DNA from: Anniella stebbinsi
Taxonomy: Eukaryota > Chordata > Lepidosauria > Squamata > Anniellidae
Reading direction: 5' to 3'
Assembly (NCBI GenBank): GCA_029215795.1
Contig: JARDYH010000003.1
Span: 30,939,001-31,003,000, forward strand
DNA length: 64,000 bases
The notes below the pieces were generated by a model, which was given only the letters and a program-made list of their open reading frames with translations, searched no databases and was not told where the DNA came from. A program made the translations under genes and the position numbers. Below are positions 22,848-34,762 of the stretch, piece by piece (within the stretch, counting starts at the first letter, position 1; each line of letters opens with the position of its first letter).

Positions 22848-24595
22848 GCCTCAAGGTGTGGTGATAGCCACTGATGTTCACAGCTTTAAAAATGCAAGTA
22901 GACAAATGCATGGATGTCAAACATGAACAGTGATAGCTAAATTGAATACCCACATCCAGAGGCAGTTTCATCATATATACTAATTCCAGTCTTCAGGGGC
23001 AGAGTGCCATTGCTTATGTAGCCAAAATGGCATCACCCACTCACAAGAAGGAGGTAGCAGCAGACCCTGAGGTTGGGAGAAGTACAAAAATATATTTAGA
23101 AAACAACCCTAAGAGGACAACCCTGCTAGAAAAGCCCAATGAAGGTTAAAGTTGCTCAGTGGGTACAAAATGCTGATGGACTGTTGGCGGGGGGCATGGC
23201 AAGAGGGAAAGTGTTATGTAATGGAGTATCCTGGAAAAGGACATAGCTGGATGGAATCTTGAATAGAAGCACTCCACACTACAACATGTTGTTGCAGGTC
23301 ACACTTGTGCCTTTGAATACCAAATGCTGGAGACAAATAACAGGGAAGGCTCTCAACTTCATGACCCACCTGTGAGAAGCTTCCAGGGGCATCTGGTGTG
23401 TTGCTTTTTAAAACGACTACTGGGTACTAGAAAGGTCTGACCTCGCAAGGCAATCCTCATATTTATATCTTTGTATGTACTCTTGGGTTGGCCTTGGGCA
23501 AATCATTATCTCACAGCCTCATTTCCCTGGCATTAAAAGCCTAGCCCACAGGGTAGTAATGAAGATGAATGCAATAATTATTGTAATTATATCTAAAGAG
23601 AGATGCAGAAGAAGAGATGAATATTCATGATCAGGATCATTCTTAACCAAAATGAGGGTGGAGATGGGTTTTATGTTTCCCCCTAAAACATCCCCCTAGG
23701 TTAACAACAACAACCCAATCCCCTTCATCATTAGAAAGGGGAAAGAAAGATATAACCCTCTAGATGGTAGTGGAGGGGTTAGATGTATTGAAACCTCTGG
23801 ACATTTTCTCTACACAGTTAATTTGAGTTTGTTCTACACATTTTTCAAATACTTTTCTTAACCCAGATAATATTTACTGTTAAGTAAGCCAATTGCAAGC
23901 CTCATTTTGGAACATCATCGCTAGAGTCATATGCTCCAAACCAAGTTAGTGTAAGACCTTTTCCACAAATCAAAGGCATGAAGCTTGAAACTTTAATTAA
24001 AGCCATTATTTCTTCCTGTTTACAATAGACACAGTGTCAGTTGATTCTTTTGGTGCAAGAAATATGTGTGCAGAAATAAATGTATTTCTTCGTTGGCATC
24101 TCCAGAAAGTTTTCTTTGCCTCTTCAGGGAGGTTTAAAACCTGAAACATATAGCAGTTTTCTTCCTTTTGTTCTTTGGGAGTTAAGCAGTTTGATGTTCT
24201 CTGGCAAATTTACAGAGGAGTGAAGCGAATAGGGCGGGATGGGGAAAGAGGGCCAAATGCAAATTTCATGAACTCCCAAGGGGATGAGAGAAAATAAAAG
24301 ATGCTAATGCAATTACTGCTGATAAAATTCTGTGTGTGGGAGAGAAATTAGCACGTAATCTCAGAATCCTTCATTACAAGCATGTTAATTACACAACAAA
24401 GTTATCCTCTTCTAATGAAAGGACTGAAAAAAAATTAAGAAGTGTTGTTCCATTTAATTCAGAAATGCATGCTGAGGGAGGGTGGACAAAAAAATGATCT
24501 GATGCCAGTGGAAATCATGAATAAAACCTCTGTAACCTGACCAAATTAACAGAAGTTTACAGTACTGTATAACTGAAAGCTAAAGTTTTAAGCAA
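22848..24595. other. Mostly unique sequence; MIR-like core at about 23486-23600
   Basis: GTTGGCCTTGGGCAAATCAT followed by CTCACAGCCTCATTTCCCTG resembles the conserved core of MIR/CORE-SINEs. About 23800-24590 is repeat-free and AT-rich and could include conserved non-coding sequence (see findings). Confidence 0.4.
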
Positions 24596-24603
24596 GTGTG
24601 TAG

Positions 24604-25527
24604 TAGGAGTGTGTACCAGATCGGGTCCGATCCACGATCCGGACCCGATCCGGGGGAAATCGGATACAATTGTCCAATTTCCGATCCCCGCATCTGGATC
24701 ATCTGATCTGATCCGAACCGGTCCGGAAGGACCCGATCCAGTTCGGATTAGATCGGAGGATCGGACCTCCTCCTGCCCCTTGCGCTCCTTACCTGCTGGG
24801 GCTGTCTGCTACCGATGGCAGAGGGTGGCCCCGGCAGGTAAGGAGTGTGAGGGGGGAGGCGGGAGGAGGGCCTCACTTACCTGCCGGGACATCTGCTTCC
24901 CACCGGTGCACGGATCTACTGAGAAACAGGCTTCGCGGCCTGCCTCTCAGTAGCGTGCCAGGTGATGAAGCCTGTTTCTCAGTAGATCCGCACACCGGAG
25001 GAAAGCGGATGCCCCAGCAGGTAAGGAGCACGAGGGGGGAGGCAGGAGGGCCCCCCACTTACCTGCCAGGGCGTCCGCTTCCCTCCTGTGTGTGGATCTA
25101 CTGAGAAACAGGCTTCACAGCTTACCTCTCAGTAGCGCACCAGGTGATGTTCACCTGGCACACTACTGAGAGGCAGGCTGTGAATCCTGTTTCTCAGTAG
25201 TTCCGTGCACCAGAGGGAAGTGGCTGCCTGGGCAGGTAAAGAGCGTGAGTGGGGGGGAGGGACAGGGAGGGGGGAGTTAGGTCCCCACTCACCTGCCCCC
25301 ATGTTTTTGCCATAGGCTTGTATTGGGGGAAAGCTTTCTTTCCCCCAACGTAAGCCCATGCCGAAAACAGCTAAAATGGCATCCGATCCGAAAATTGGAC
25401 GTCCGATTTTTGGATTGGAATTGGGTCCGAACCGAACCAGGAAGACTCCAAACCAATCTGATCTGAAGCCTTGGTTCCAGTTCTGATCCCGGTTCCGATC
25501 CGATCTGGGGGGGCATGCATATCCCTA
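24604..25527. mobile_element. Non-autonomous hAT-type element with perfect 8-bp duplication
   Basis: Ends TAGGAGTGTGTA and GCATATCCCTA are flanked by identical octamers GTGTGTAG (24596-24603 and 25528-25535). Subterminal arrays of CCGATCC/GATCCG occupy both ends. The interior repeats a hairpin module: 24912-24989 (with most of the right arm deleted) and 25094-25204, both opening GGATCTACTGAGAAACAGGC and closing with its complement. A short hairpin GGGGGAAAGCTTTCTTTCCC lies at about 25325. Same orientation as the 8602 element. No transposase. Confidence 0.92.
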
Positions 25528-25535
25528 GTGTGTAG

Positions 25536-25689
25536 TACTATGCACTGTCATTATACATTTACAGAAGCAGTGTCTGATGCGTAAGGGTGAAAGGGAGAAG
25601 AAAAGTCACAGAGTACTTATAGCAGGAGTGTTCAACCTCAGGCCTGTGGACCATATCAATCCCTCTCAGGTGCCCCAGATGGCCATCCC
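25536..25689. other. Non-coding spacer
   Basis: No feature recognised except TTCAACCTCAGGCCTGTGG, which may be a trace of another interspersed repeat. Confidence 0.3.
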
Positions 25690-25779
25690 TAAGGTGAACA
25701 TATGAAAAGGAGAACAGGGCTCCTGTATCTTTGATAGTTGTATAGAAAAGGGAATTTCAGCAGGTGTTGTTTGTATGCA
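25690..25779 (+). mobile_element. MITE fragment (GGTGACCATATGG family)
   Basis: AAGGTGAACATATGAAAAGG and GGGAATTTCAGCAGGTGTTG match the left half of the palindromic MITE at 3804-4098. The right half is missing. Confidence 0.65.
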
Positions 25780-27055
25780 TCTATACATACAAGTTAGCAT
25801 ATGTTATTTGGGGTGATCTGTTTCCTCTTTTGGGGTGATGCATTCTCATTGGCCTCCACAGTGCACACCTTAGAACCACCTTGGGGTGTAATTCTAAGCA
25901 TGTTTTGAGAGGCTGGGATTCTTTCTGTCTGAGCATGCATAGGATTATGGCCTTAATGTACAACCAGGCTAATGAGTTTTCTGTGTTGTTTGTTCTATTT
26001 TTTCCTTCCTCACAGTGGAGAATGAAAGGGCTTTGTTGGCTCGTCATGTTATACAGCTGTGGGTACCGTTCTGTTAATTAGAAATCAGAGGTAATTATGA
26101 TGAGGATGAGGCTGCTTCAGTGTTCTGCCAGTAATGTATAGAAAGCTCGCCGGTAGATCTTTTGGTCCAATACAAATTAGGTCTCTAATTAGGCTGCTGC
26201 TACAAAAGGCAGGTCTCCTTCCATCTGACCTGTTTACCAAGGCATAGAAATTAGAGCTGCAAATGGCTGAGAAATAACGTTTCCCTTCTTGGTGAATAAG
26301 CAAGGTATCAAAAATGGCATGGCGGATCTTTCTCCCAACATAGAAGCCCTTTAGTTGTTTCTCCAGTGAAAGGTCTAAAAAACATTTTGAAGTTTCAAGT
26401 CAAGTTTCAAGTTAAAACATAGGGGTTAATAAAGGGGCACATCAGTATTGAAACCTACAATACTTTCTGAAAGTATAGAAAGCCATCTCAATAGTGTGAT
26501 CTTCCCAATGCTTCTAAGGACAGACAAATCTGTCAAGCTCAGGTGCTCATTTTTCCATTGTCCCAGTCCAGTTTAAAATTTGTACATAATGTGGCAGGCA
26601 TTTTTCAAAATATGTGCATCTTTTGCACCCACTTTTTCACATTTTCACATATTTTTGGTGCAAATGTTTTTCAAATGTGCACATTTTTGTGTGTGAACTC
26701 ATTACAAACTTTGAAAAAGTAAAGATTCCAATGTCTGTCTTATGGTTCATGTTCAGCAAGTGTACAAACCATAATACGATGTGGTAAATTTGAGTTGAAA
26801 TGCAAACCAAATTAATTTCTCACTCATTTCTCACCCATCCCTAACATGAGCATATTCATCCAAACCACTGGATTACTCTGGTAGCCAATCCACATTTTCT
26901 TTGCCTGCTCACTCAAAGCTGTATCACAGAGGCATCAGATGGCTTCCCCTCACACCAGTTCAACAGCTGTACATGGGACAAAGCTGCCAAATAAGTGTCA
27001 GCAGCATACTTTGCTTCCCATATACCTTTCACCTGATGGGTGTGTGGTGATTGGA
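25780..27055. other. Mostly unique; decayed TAGGGATG-type DNA transposon at about 26530-26842
   Basis: About 26090-26300 is repeat-free. The stretch ending TTTCTCACCCATCCCTAA near 26845 is the complement of a TTAGGGATGGGTGAGAAA terminus and is related to TAGGGATGTATGAGAAATTA at 28508. Interior words such as AAATGTGCACATTTTTGTG are shared. The opposite end is not clear. Confidence 0.35.
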
Positions 27056-27084
27056 TTATTATTATTATTATTATTATTATTATT
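27056..27084. repeat. (ATT)n tract at the 3' end of the R4-type LINE
   Basis: About nine ATT units. On the minus strand this is a TAA/AAT run directly following the LINE 3' end. Confidence 0.9.
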
Positions 27085-27788
27085 TCATCTCTTTCTCGCT
27101 CATGGTGGTTTTTCTAGACGGACATGATGGGCTTTGCCGTGTTGTGCTATCTTTTACAGATTCAGGAATTTCCTGACAATTGAGCATGTTTTAATTATGA
27201 TTGCTTTCTGGATGTTGGTGTGGATGTATTTTGGTAGGCCCAGTTTCTGAAGGTTTTCTGTATAGTTTTTTTGATGTGTTACTGGTGACTGATGTGACTA
27301 ACAGAATAATTGTGACCTTTTCCTGTTGCCATAGTTCTTTGACTTCCATGGCCAGTGGTGTATATTTCTCTCTCTTTTCTTCTTCCTTTTCAACAACATT
27401 GTTGTCATTCGGTATTGCTATGTCGATGAGGTAGGTGTGTTTTTCTTTTTTGTCTATGACCATTATGTCTGGTTGGTTGCAGGGTATTGTCTTGTCCGTA
27501 AGAATTGTTCTGTCCCAGTACATTTTATGAACTGCATTTTCCAAGATTGTTTCAAGTGAGTATGCATAGTATGGTGTAGGTTGTGTGATAAGGTTGAATT
27601 TGATGGCCAGTTGTTGGTGAATTATTTTTGCAGCTGTATTGTGTCTGTCTGTATAGTCCATTCCTGCCAGAATTTTACATCCTCCTGTCATGTGGTCTAT
27701 CGTTTCTTGGACTTGATGGCATTTTCTGCATAGGTCTGCTGTTATACTGTTATCTTTTATTATGTATATTTGGTAGTTCTTGGTGGCT
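27085..27788 (-). pseudogene. R4/Dong-clade LINE fragment: CCHC knuckle and restriction-like endonuclease
   Basis: Minus-strand reading is open from about 27783 to 27191. First comes a CCHC knuckle in CRKCHQVQETIDHMTGGC (C-x2-C-x8-H-x4-C), just upstream of the methionine at 27691. A RHNTAAKIIHQQLA block follows, then YWDRTILTDKTI, and then NQPDIMVIDKK with LIDIAIPNDNN. This PD...K/ID pattern is that of the C-terminal restriction-like endonuclease of R2/R4-type non-LTR elements, which cuts target DNA for target-primed reverse transcription. The usual C-terminal end (CSIVRKFLNL, then stop) is present in another frame at about 27140-27205, so one frameshift near 27205 breaks the gene. The reverse transcriptase part is absent (5' truncation). 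The element lies between (ATT)n tracts. Clade assignment is from recalled family features, not a search. Confidence 0.75.
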
Positions 27789-27789
27789 A

Positions 27790-27825
<36 letters not shown>

Positions 27826-27979
27826 GTATCCCACCTTTTCCCCAATACTGGGACTCAGGGCAGCTTTACAAAATTAAAACATATACAATTAAAACATATA
27901 AATAGAAATATACAAAAGTTAAAAAATAAAATTAACCACACCCTAATATTAAAACATTTAAAATAAAAATGACAATGAT

Positions 27980-28015
<36 letters not shown>

Positions 28016-28170
28016 ATAAACAGAGGTCCAGACTATTCCCCAAAGGTCTGCTGGAATAAAGAAGCTTTTGCCTGCCTCTGGAAACATAGCAAGGAGGGAG
28101 CCAATCTAGCCTCCCTGGGAAGAATATTCCAGAGCCTTGGAGCAGCCACTAAGAAGGCCCTCTCCTATGT
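27789..28170 (-). mobile_element. LINE 3'-end fragment (L2/CR1-type) with (ATT)n tail, minus strand
   Basis: The (ATT)n run at 27790-27825 is the reversed tail. Next comes ATGTATCCCACCTTTTCCCC, the complement of a LINE 3' terminus, and an A-rich stretch. An (AAC)n microsatellite follows, then the body block CAGACTATTCCCCAAAGGTC...GGGAAGAATATTCCAGAGCC...AAGAAGGCCCTCTCCTATG. The same body occurs at 6910 and 48460. Confidence 0.65.
27981..28013. repeat. (AAC)n microsatellite
   Basis: About eleven AAC units inside the LINE 3' UTR fragment. Minus-strand readings produce poly-Cys and are artefacts. Confidence 0.92.
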
Positions 28171-29284
28171 TCCCATCACGTATGTCTGTGATGATGGCAG
28201 GACTGAGAGGATAAATGATTCTGTTCAATCAAGCTACCTCGAAGTGCTCCCCAGTGTTGCACTTCTTTTTCCCCAGCCTGCACTAAACATGAACAATATT
28301 CATTGCAATGTGGAGTAGGCACTTCCCATGTCCAGTTGTGGGGGCTGCCCCCATAATTCCTACTCAGCCTCCATTGCGACTGGATAGTTCCCACTTGGTG
28401 GGTCAGGTTGCTGATGCAACAAAGTCCTACAGGAGAGGGGTGCCACTACCCTTTTAACAGTGGCAGTCTCTGGATTGTCTGAATCCATCAATTTTGGTTT
28501 CTTGCAGGTAGGGATGTATGAGAAATTAGTTTCAGTTTAATTTTTATCAGGATTTACCCAGTTCACCCCTTCTGGACTGTACACAAACTCAGATGCAATC
28601 TGCAGCTGAAGTCCATACATTTCTAAGCTTGCATTGTGATTCACGGACACCCAAGAAAGCATTTGACACTGCAGCATGCAACATTGAAAAATGTACATAA
28701 ATATATGTACAAATATGCTTTTATCAATGGGAGAACAATGAGTACATTTCAAAGATGTGCACAATTGACGTGTACATTTGGAAAAATATGCACAAAATTA
28801 TGAAGAGATTTTCATGCAAAAAGAAGAAAAAACTCACAATTCGATACTCATTTGAGCTTTGAGGTGGAATAAGTTGAACTTCAGCGTGCTCAAGTTTTTC
28901 TCATTCACACATCTCTTCCTAAAGGCTTTTTCTGTGCATGATCCCGATACACTCCAAACCTCTCTATTTTTAAGGGAGTTCTCTATTTTCTGGTCCCTGA
29001 CCTTGTTTTGGATTTTTGATGATCCCATGGACAAATTTGTTCATGTGAGTTGCTAGAATTGTCATTCTTTGTGGTTCAGGTCCCTTTCTTTGAAAGGATC
29101 TCTTGAAATTAATTCTTGGAGTGGGAGTTGTTATCTCTCATTTCTATGGCAAGGTTGGGCAGGCATTAGGCTTGTGGGAATTGCTTTGTTTTTTTACTAG
29201 AACCCTGAGATCCACCAACTGGAGCTTAGTGTAAAAGACATACTCTTAGAATTAACAAACTCTGAGCCCAGGAATTTGCTTTGA
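28171..29284. other. Non-coding; decayed DNA transposon starts at 28508
   Basis: TAGGGATGTATGAGAAATTAG at 28508 resembles the terminus complementary to 26845, and an interior with AAATATGCACAAAATTATG follows. The right end is not recognisable before about 28900. The rest is unique. Confidence 0.35.
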
Positions 29285-29570
29285 GTATTAATTTATTAAT
29301 TAATTTGCCAGACTGCCCAATAACCAGAACTCTCTGTGCAATGTACAGGTAAATTAAAACTTAAAATAGTAAAACATTGATAAAAAAACCCCAGCAGATA
29401 ATAAAACATGGATAAAACCACCAGCAGGGATGAAAGCCATGTAGCACATGAAATCCAAATATAACCAGCCACAAAAATAAAACGGTGCTTTGATCTAAAG
29501 GCACTAAAACAATAGTAGAGCTGAATGAAGCTCCCAGTCTTTCCACACACAAATCCACTCTAGGTTATCC
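29285..29570 (-). mobile_element. LINE 3'-end fragment, minus strand
   Basis: AATTTATTAATTAATTTGCC, then GACTGCCCAATAACCAGAAC and an A-rich stretch with TAAAACCACCAGCAG, has the layout of the other reversed LINE 3' UTR fragments (tail first, then a gene-proximal A-rich segment). Confidence 0.45.
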
Positions 29571-29787
29571 GGAGCGTTCTTCATTTCAAAATTCAGGGTG
29601 CAGTGGGCTGACCTTGCTGCTGCTATAGTTAAACAATTGGGAGTCAGAAATTCTTGCTAATCTACTGCAAACCACCTAGAGAGCTACCATTACATTGAGA
29701 TCTTATTCTGCCCACCCCTTTCCCAGGGTATGTGAAAGCATGCACATGTTATGGAGGTAAAGAACTATTCCCCATTTTTGGCATAGA

Positions 29788-29962
29788 GGCCTAATCCACA
29801 CCAAGCAGGATAGAGCACTGTGAAAGTGGTATGAAAGCGGTATATGGTATGGACCCCAACAATTGTCAGTACACGTCAATACCAGTATAAAGCAGTTGTG
29901 TGGCTCCTGCGTCTTATATACTGCTTTCATAGTGCAATATCCTGCTTGGTGTGGATTAGGCC
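29788..29962. mobile_element. Palindromic MITE (CCACACCAAGCAGGATAT family)
   Basis: Ends GGCCTAATCCACACCAAGCA and its complement TGCTTGGTGTGGATTAGGCC form a perfect inverted repeat. Inside, AAGTGGTATGAAAGCGGTAT is mirrored on the other side. It is a shorter copy of the element at 15204-15434, without that copy's internal duplication. The target duplication is not clear. Confidence 0.75.
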
Positions 29963-29993
29963 TTAGTTTGGTTGTAGGATATTGTAGGATTAA

Positions 29994-29996
<3 letters not shown>

Positions 29997-30046
<50 letters not shown>

Positions 30047-30052
30047 TGTGTG
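29997..30052. repeat. Compound (CT)n(GT)n microsatellite
   Basis: CT run followed by a GT run. Confidence 0.95.
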
Positions 30053-31340
30053 CACACTAGTCAGTTTCAACCAAAAAGTTAATAGTCTAGAGCTCAAACA
30101 TTTAGTAAAAGTAGAGGTCAGGAAGTTCTTGGGAAGTCAGGAGAGTATAAAGTTCACAAAAGGTTAGAGGAAGAGAGAGAATAGGTTTTTAATTTAGGAA
30201 ATATAAACTTCTTGGGTTACCTGTCCCACAGCCAACCCTCACACTACCTAAAGTAGTTATCTGAGACTGAGAGAGTTTTGATGCTGGTTTGGTGGCAGCA
30301 GTCAGAGGGTGGGGTGAGGGAAGTCACAAGAAAGGAAGGTCAAAAAGGAGCATGGAGACACTATTTTGCCTGTTTTCCCTTCCACGCTTGGAACAGGGCA
30401 TTGCCTGCCTGTGTCAAGCACTAAGGCACCATGCAGGGTATACCCAGCTGTGCCAAACACTACAGCTGCTGAGGTATATTCTTTTGAACAATTAAGGACC
30501 TACTATCATTTTATGTACAGTAATGTGTTTTCCACTACATCTTTAACCAAAAGAGAAAACACCCTCCTGGCTTTTAAATCTGTGGAAGAGAGGTTATTGT
30601 AGAGTAACTGAACGCAGCGTACATTAGATAGAACAAGTGGGGCAATTGCAACAAAAGACTTTTTGTACTTCTAGGAACCGCAGCACTCTTGTTTGTTTGC
30701 TGATACCTCCCTCTTATACATAGGTGTTGTTTTGGCTACATAAAGGCAGTTGGAGAACTGAGAGTGCTATTAGTATGTCAAGTGGTACCTACAACAAAAT
30801 GTTATAGTATGGAGTATTCCTGATCAGGGTTCCAGCCAGCCATGCTTCTATTCTACCCCTCCCAGTTTTCCATTTCCCCCCTCCCCAACAGACACTCAGT
30901 GTTTTGTGGCAACTGAGCATGGTCCAGCCTCACTGGGCTGTTTTGGAGCATCCCTTTTCCCAAAGCGTTTCCCCCTGAAACATTTTCTTTTCTACTTCTA
31001 CAGGACTGGGCTTCCTGCTCTTACTTCAGAGTAAGTAAGAAAGAAAAATATAGCTATTAGCTACATCTTTATAATAACATTGAGATGAGTAACTTCTTCC
31101 TGCTCCATCCAACCAGCTTGTTATCTGAGACTGACTAGATCAAGAGAGAATACAATGCCTTTAAGGACAAACCCCACTCAGTGATAGATTTGCAAATCTT
31201 TACTGAGCATTTGAGGCTTCAAGAATTAATATATGGGAAGTGGCTTCTAAAACCCCTCTCAAGCCAAATAACACAAAGTGGTACCACAAAATATACTTTT
31301 ATTACTCAAACAGTATCAGAGAATAACAAATCTTTGTAAC
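30053..31340. other. Unique non-coding sequence
   Basis: No repeat family, exon or RNA gene recognised. Confidence 0.4.
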
Positions 31341-31913
31341 TGTCGTGATTCCAAGCCCTCTCACTGAGATATGAGACAATAAAGATGCCTGCCATACAAT
31401 CCAAAAACTTTATTCAGTAAATCGACATCTCTTCACACTTGAAGGGAGTGTGAATGCTAGGATCTATCCTCTAAGCTTAATTAGCCTAACAAAGCAAGGT
31501 AGTTGCCTATCAACTAAAGGGACAGTTTCCCCACAGTGCCCGACAGGCTTTTACTGAACTCCTCCTTCAGGGAGGGTTCAAGTTGTAACCATTGCCAAGT
31601 GGCTAACCTAGCAGACATCCTCCCACCTCCTCTCGACTTTGCCCAGTTGACCCTGAGGCAGAGTCTGGCATCTGTCAATTTTGTTGTTACCTCTCCCTCT
31701 GACAAAGACTGAATTCCCAGGGGTGGGGAGAGTGATCTCTGAGCCTGGCCCTCCTGTCCAATAAGCTCCTGGGAAGATTCTTCCTTGACTCCTGGGGGAT
31801 CTTGGAGAATTTCCTCCCCTGCTTCCTGCCTTGGCTGGACTACGTCTCCAGTTTTTTCAGGCTCTAAGTCTGATTTGAGATATTCACCATGGAGACCAGA
31901 CCTGATCCTGACA
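31341..31913 (-). mobile_element. Solo LTR of an LTR retrotransposon, minus strand
   Basis: On the minus strand it begins TGTCAGGATCAGG and ends GAATCACGACA, so it has the TG...CA form of an LTR. Near the minus-strand 3' end, CTGAATAAAGTTTTTGG carries an AATAAA polyadenylation signal. The flanks GTAAC (31336-31340) and GTAAT (31914-31918) agree at 4 of 5, as for a 5-bp duplication. No internal gag or pol region adjoins it, so it is a solo LTR left by recombination between two LTRs. Ty3/Gypsy versus endogenous retrovirus cannot be decided from the LTR alone. A 141-codon minus-strand frame inside it is not considered a gene. Confidence 0.7.
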
Positions 31914-31918
31914 GTAAT

Positions 31919-34157
31919 GATGAAACAAGCAAAATACATTATTACATACTATGCAGTTAGGATGATTAGAAGCATAATAGAAATTGTGACTAGGTCTATT
32001 CCTCTCAACCAACAAAAGAGTCATCATTAAGATCTTTTAGCTACTATCAGGCAAGCATGGTTTGCAGACCTTAGGTGATCATGTTTGGTAGGCTTCTCGT
32101 TCTCTCAGGATCTCTCTGGGCAATTAGATCAAACCTTGCTTCTTATAATCTTTGTATGGATGATGACTTCATCCGAAATTTGTACCTGGTCATACCACTA
32201 ATCCTATTTCTCTTAATGTAGCCAAGTTTGCCATTGACACCAGTAACACCTAGATGAAGGCATCCCTGCTAAGCTAAACAAATTTCTGATTCCAGTACTT
32301 GACCGACCCACTTGTGGCAACCTTACTCCATTTCCAAGAATGTTCTCCAACACATTCCAGTATTTACAGTTATCTCACAACACACACAGAACTAATCTCA
32401 TCTATTACTAATCACTTACAGTTAACGTACACAGATAGTTAGAAATAACACTCCTATAAATTACAATGAATTCTTATCAAAATACACACTAGAATCATGT
32501 GGATTGGCCCCTCATCACTTCTGAAATCTAAGGATCTTAAGTGGATGGTTTTAATAATAGCATTTATTTCTGCCTTTTGGGAAAACAAATGTCTATCTCC
32601 TCAATCCCTTAAGAAGCAACACATCCCATGACATGAAGCATAAACCTAGAAATGAAACAAGGAATCATCACAGGTGTTATAGTCCAATGACATGACTGAC
32701 CATGGATGCTGGAGGGTGGGGAGGGATCAGCCATTAATACAAAGTCTCTCATTTCCTGAATATTGCAAGGCATAGCCAAGCTGGCTAGAAGTCACATTGC
32801 CAGTCAAATACAAGAGGGTCATGCAGGACAGCTCAGCAGGCCATCTGAAAGCTGCCCATGGCCTTGCCCTCCTAACATGTGGGCATTTGGGGTGGGGGGT
32901 GCTGAAACAATGTTGCCTGATCACAGCTTGCATTCCAGTTGATAATTCCAGAGGCAGTTTCAAATGCAGCATTGGGCTATTAAACAAGACAGAGTCTGTG
33001 GTTGCAGAAGGATGCTGGACAATCTGCATTCCCTTTCATAGCCTCCTCCTTTCATGCATTAGTTGTTCAGAAGCCAAAGCGAACATCAGCACGAGAGGTT
33101 CAGATTAATCTTGAACAGATTAATTCTTTAGAGGGCAGGTTTACCCTTTGTTGTGTGCTTGTGTCCTCCAGCGAAATTATTAAGAGTAATGTGCCCCTCA
33201 AGGACAGCACAGCCTCATCCCCTCCCTTCGTGTTAGTGAGATGTGCAAAAGAGATTAGGAGAAAATGGAATAACAAGCCCTTTGTAGCTGCCTAATTGCA
33301 AGATGGTTCCAGCAGGCAGTACATGACTGTCTGCGTGTTTTTGGCACAGAGAGGAGAGTGGTTTTTTAAAATCTAAAATGAATAAAGCCCCTTAAAGAAT
33401 TTTAAAAGACTGACAGTTCTTTTTAAAAAATAAATAAATAAATAAAATCCAACCATACCCTAAACTCGGCTGTTGTGTAGACGTTGGTGACAGGACCAAC
33501 ACCCAGGTTTAGCATTGTCAGGCACATGCCAAGGGCCCACACCCCAGCAGGATCCCATTAACAACCCCTCCCCCGGACTAGCTTCTCCTCTTCGCCATGG
33601 CAACCTACTTGTTCACCTGTCTCCCACCCTGGCTCAGACAATGGTGGTGGTGAGAAGGAGGGTCAGTAGCGGCCATGGTCTACTTGCTCATAGGCTCTCT
33701 GCCAGTCAAGCAAGCAAGTGGTAGCAATGATGAGAAAGAGGATGAGGCCCAAGAGCAGCTAGTGACCATGGTGGTGAAAAAGTTGACTCACTGATGGAGG
33801 GGGACCATTGGGACTATCTTGCCAAGAGAATTAAAATCCTGGTACCAGCACTTGGAGATAATGAAGAGCAAACACCTATTGGCTCAATTTGAAATTGCTT
33901 GGTATTTGCAACCATCCTTGGTGGATATTTGGAAAAACATTCCCTTTTTTTAACAGTTCTCCCCTGGTGCATCATATCAGCACATCCATCCTAATGGGGC
34001 TGCCCTGCACACATGCATATCCGCCGTCCCCAGAATTGTGGTTTAGTTTGACCTGCAGCACCATCCATGGCACAGAGCCATGTGGAAATGCAACCTTCCA
34101 CCCCATCCCATGAAAAAGTTAAACTCATGAACAAGAGAGAGCTATAGATTAGGATGA
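31919..34157. other. Unique non-coding sequence
   Basis: No repeat recognised apart from a short (AAAT)n run at about 33427-33447. About 33000-33300 is repeat-free with balanced composition (see findings). About 33480-33880 has GC-rich, trinucleotide-like words (ATGGTGGTGGTGAGAAGG) without a sustained frame. Confidence 0.35.
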
Positions 34158-34762
34158 GAGTCTCTGGCTGCATTCCGACAACGCATTAAGCAACTGGGGG
34201 GGGGGGGGGAACAATCGTCAGTTGTGTTGCTTATTGTGTTGTGTGGAGGGCAACATGCTGCTCACAAACTACTGACAGTATGCTATTCTGCCCAAATAAG
34301 CAACGGAGAGAAACAACTGGCTTGCAAGTTGTTTAGCTTGAAGCCAGTTGTTTAAAGTGTGGTGTAGAGGACTGAATGGCTCAATCCGGACGACATATTA
34401 GGCAACAGTAAATAACGTACTGACCGTGCATTAGGCAGGAGGAGCTTCACAGACAACCTGCTGCAGCCAGCACTGCTCAGCACCGGCAAACGCCCCGGAT
34501 GCTACGAACTTGCGGTGGTCATTTTGATTGCAGCCTCTCCTCCCTGTGTCCTCCAGCCGTATCCCAGCAGGGACCGTGAGTTCTGCCGGCTGGATAGAGC
34601 GGCCGGGTTTTTTTGGCTGCTCTAGGCAGCAGAACTCTATTCCGAAACAGAATAGTCCATGGAGGGGGGGGGGGGCTGAATTCGGACGACACTTTCAACA
34701 ACGGGGCTTCGGGCTAAACAACGTGCAAGCCCGTTGTTTCGCTCCGTTGTTTAAAGTGCCTG

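Noticed and set aside
31514..31939. 141-codon minus-strand frame as a gene
   Set aside because: Almost entirely inside the solo LTR and reads out across its border; no motif recognised.
33515..33880. Possible exon in a GC-rich stretch
   Set aside because: Best frame is 69 codons, with repeated GGTGGT/GAAGGAGG words and no domain; flanking splice signals are not convincing.
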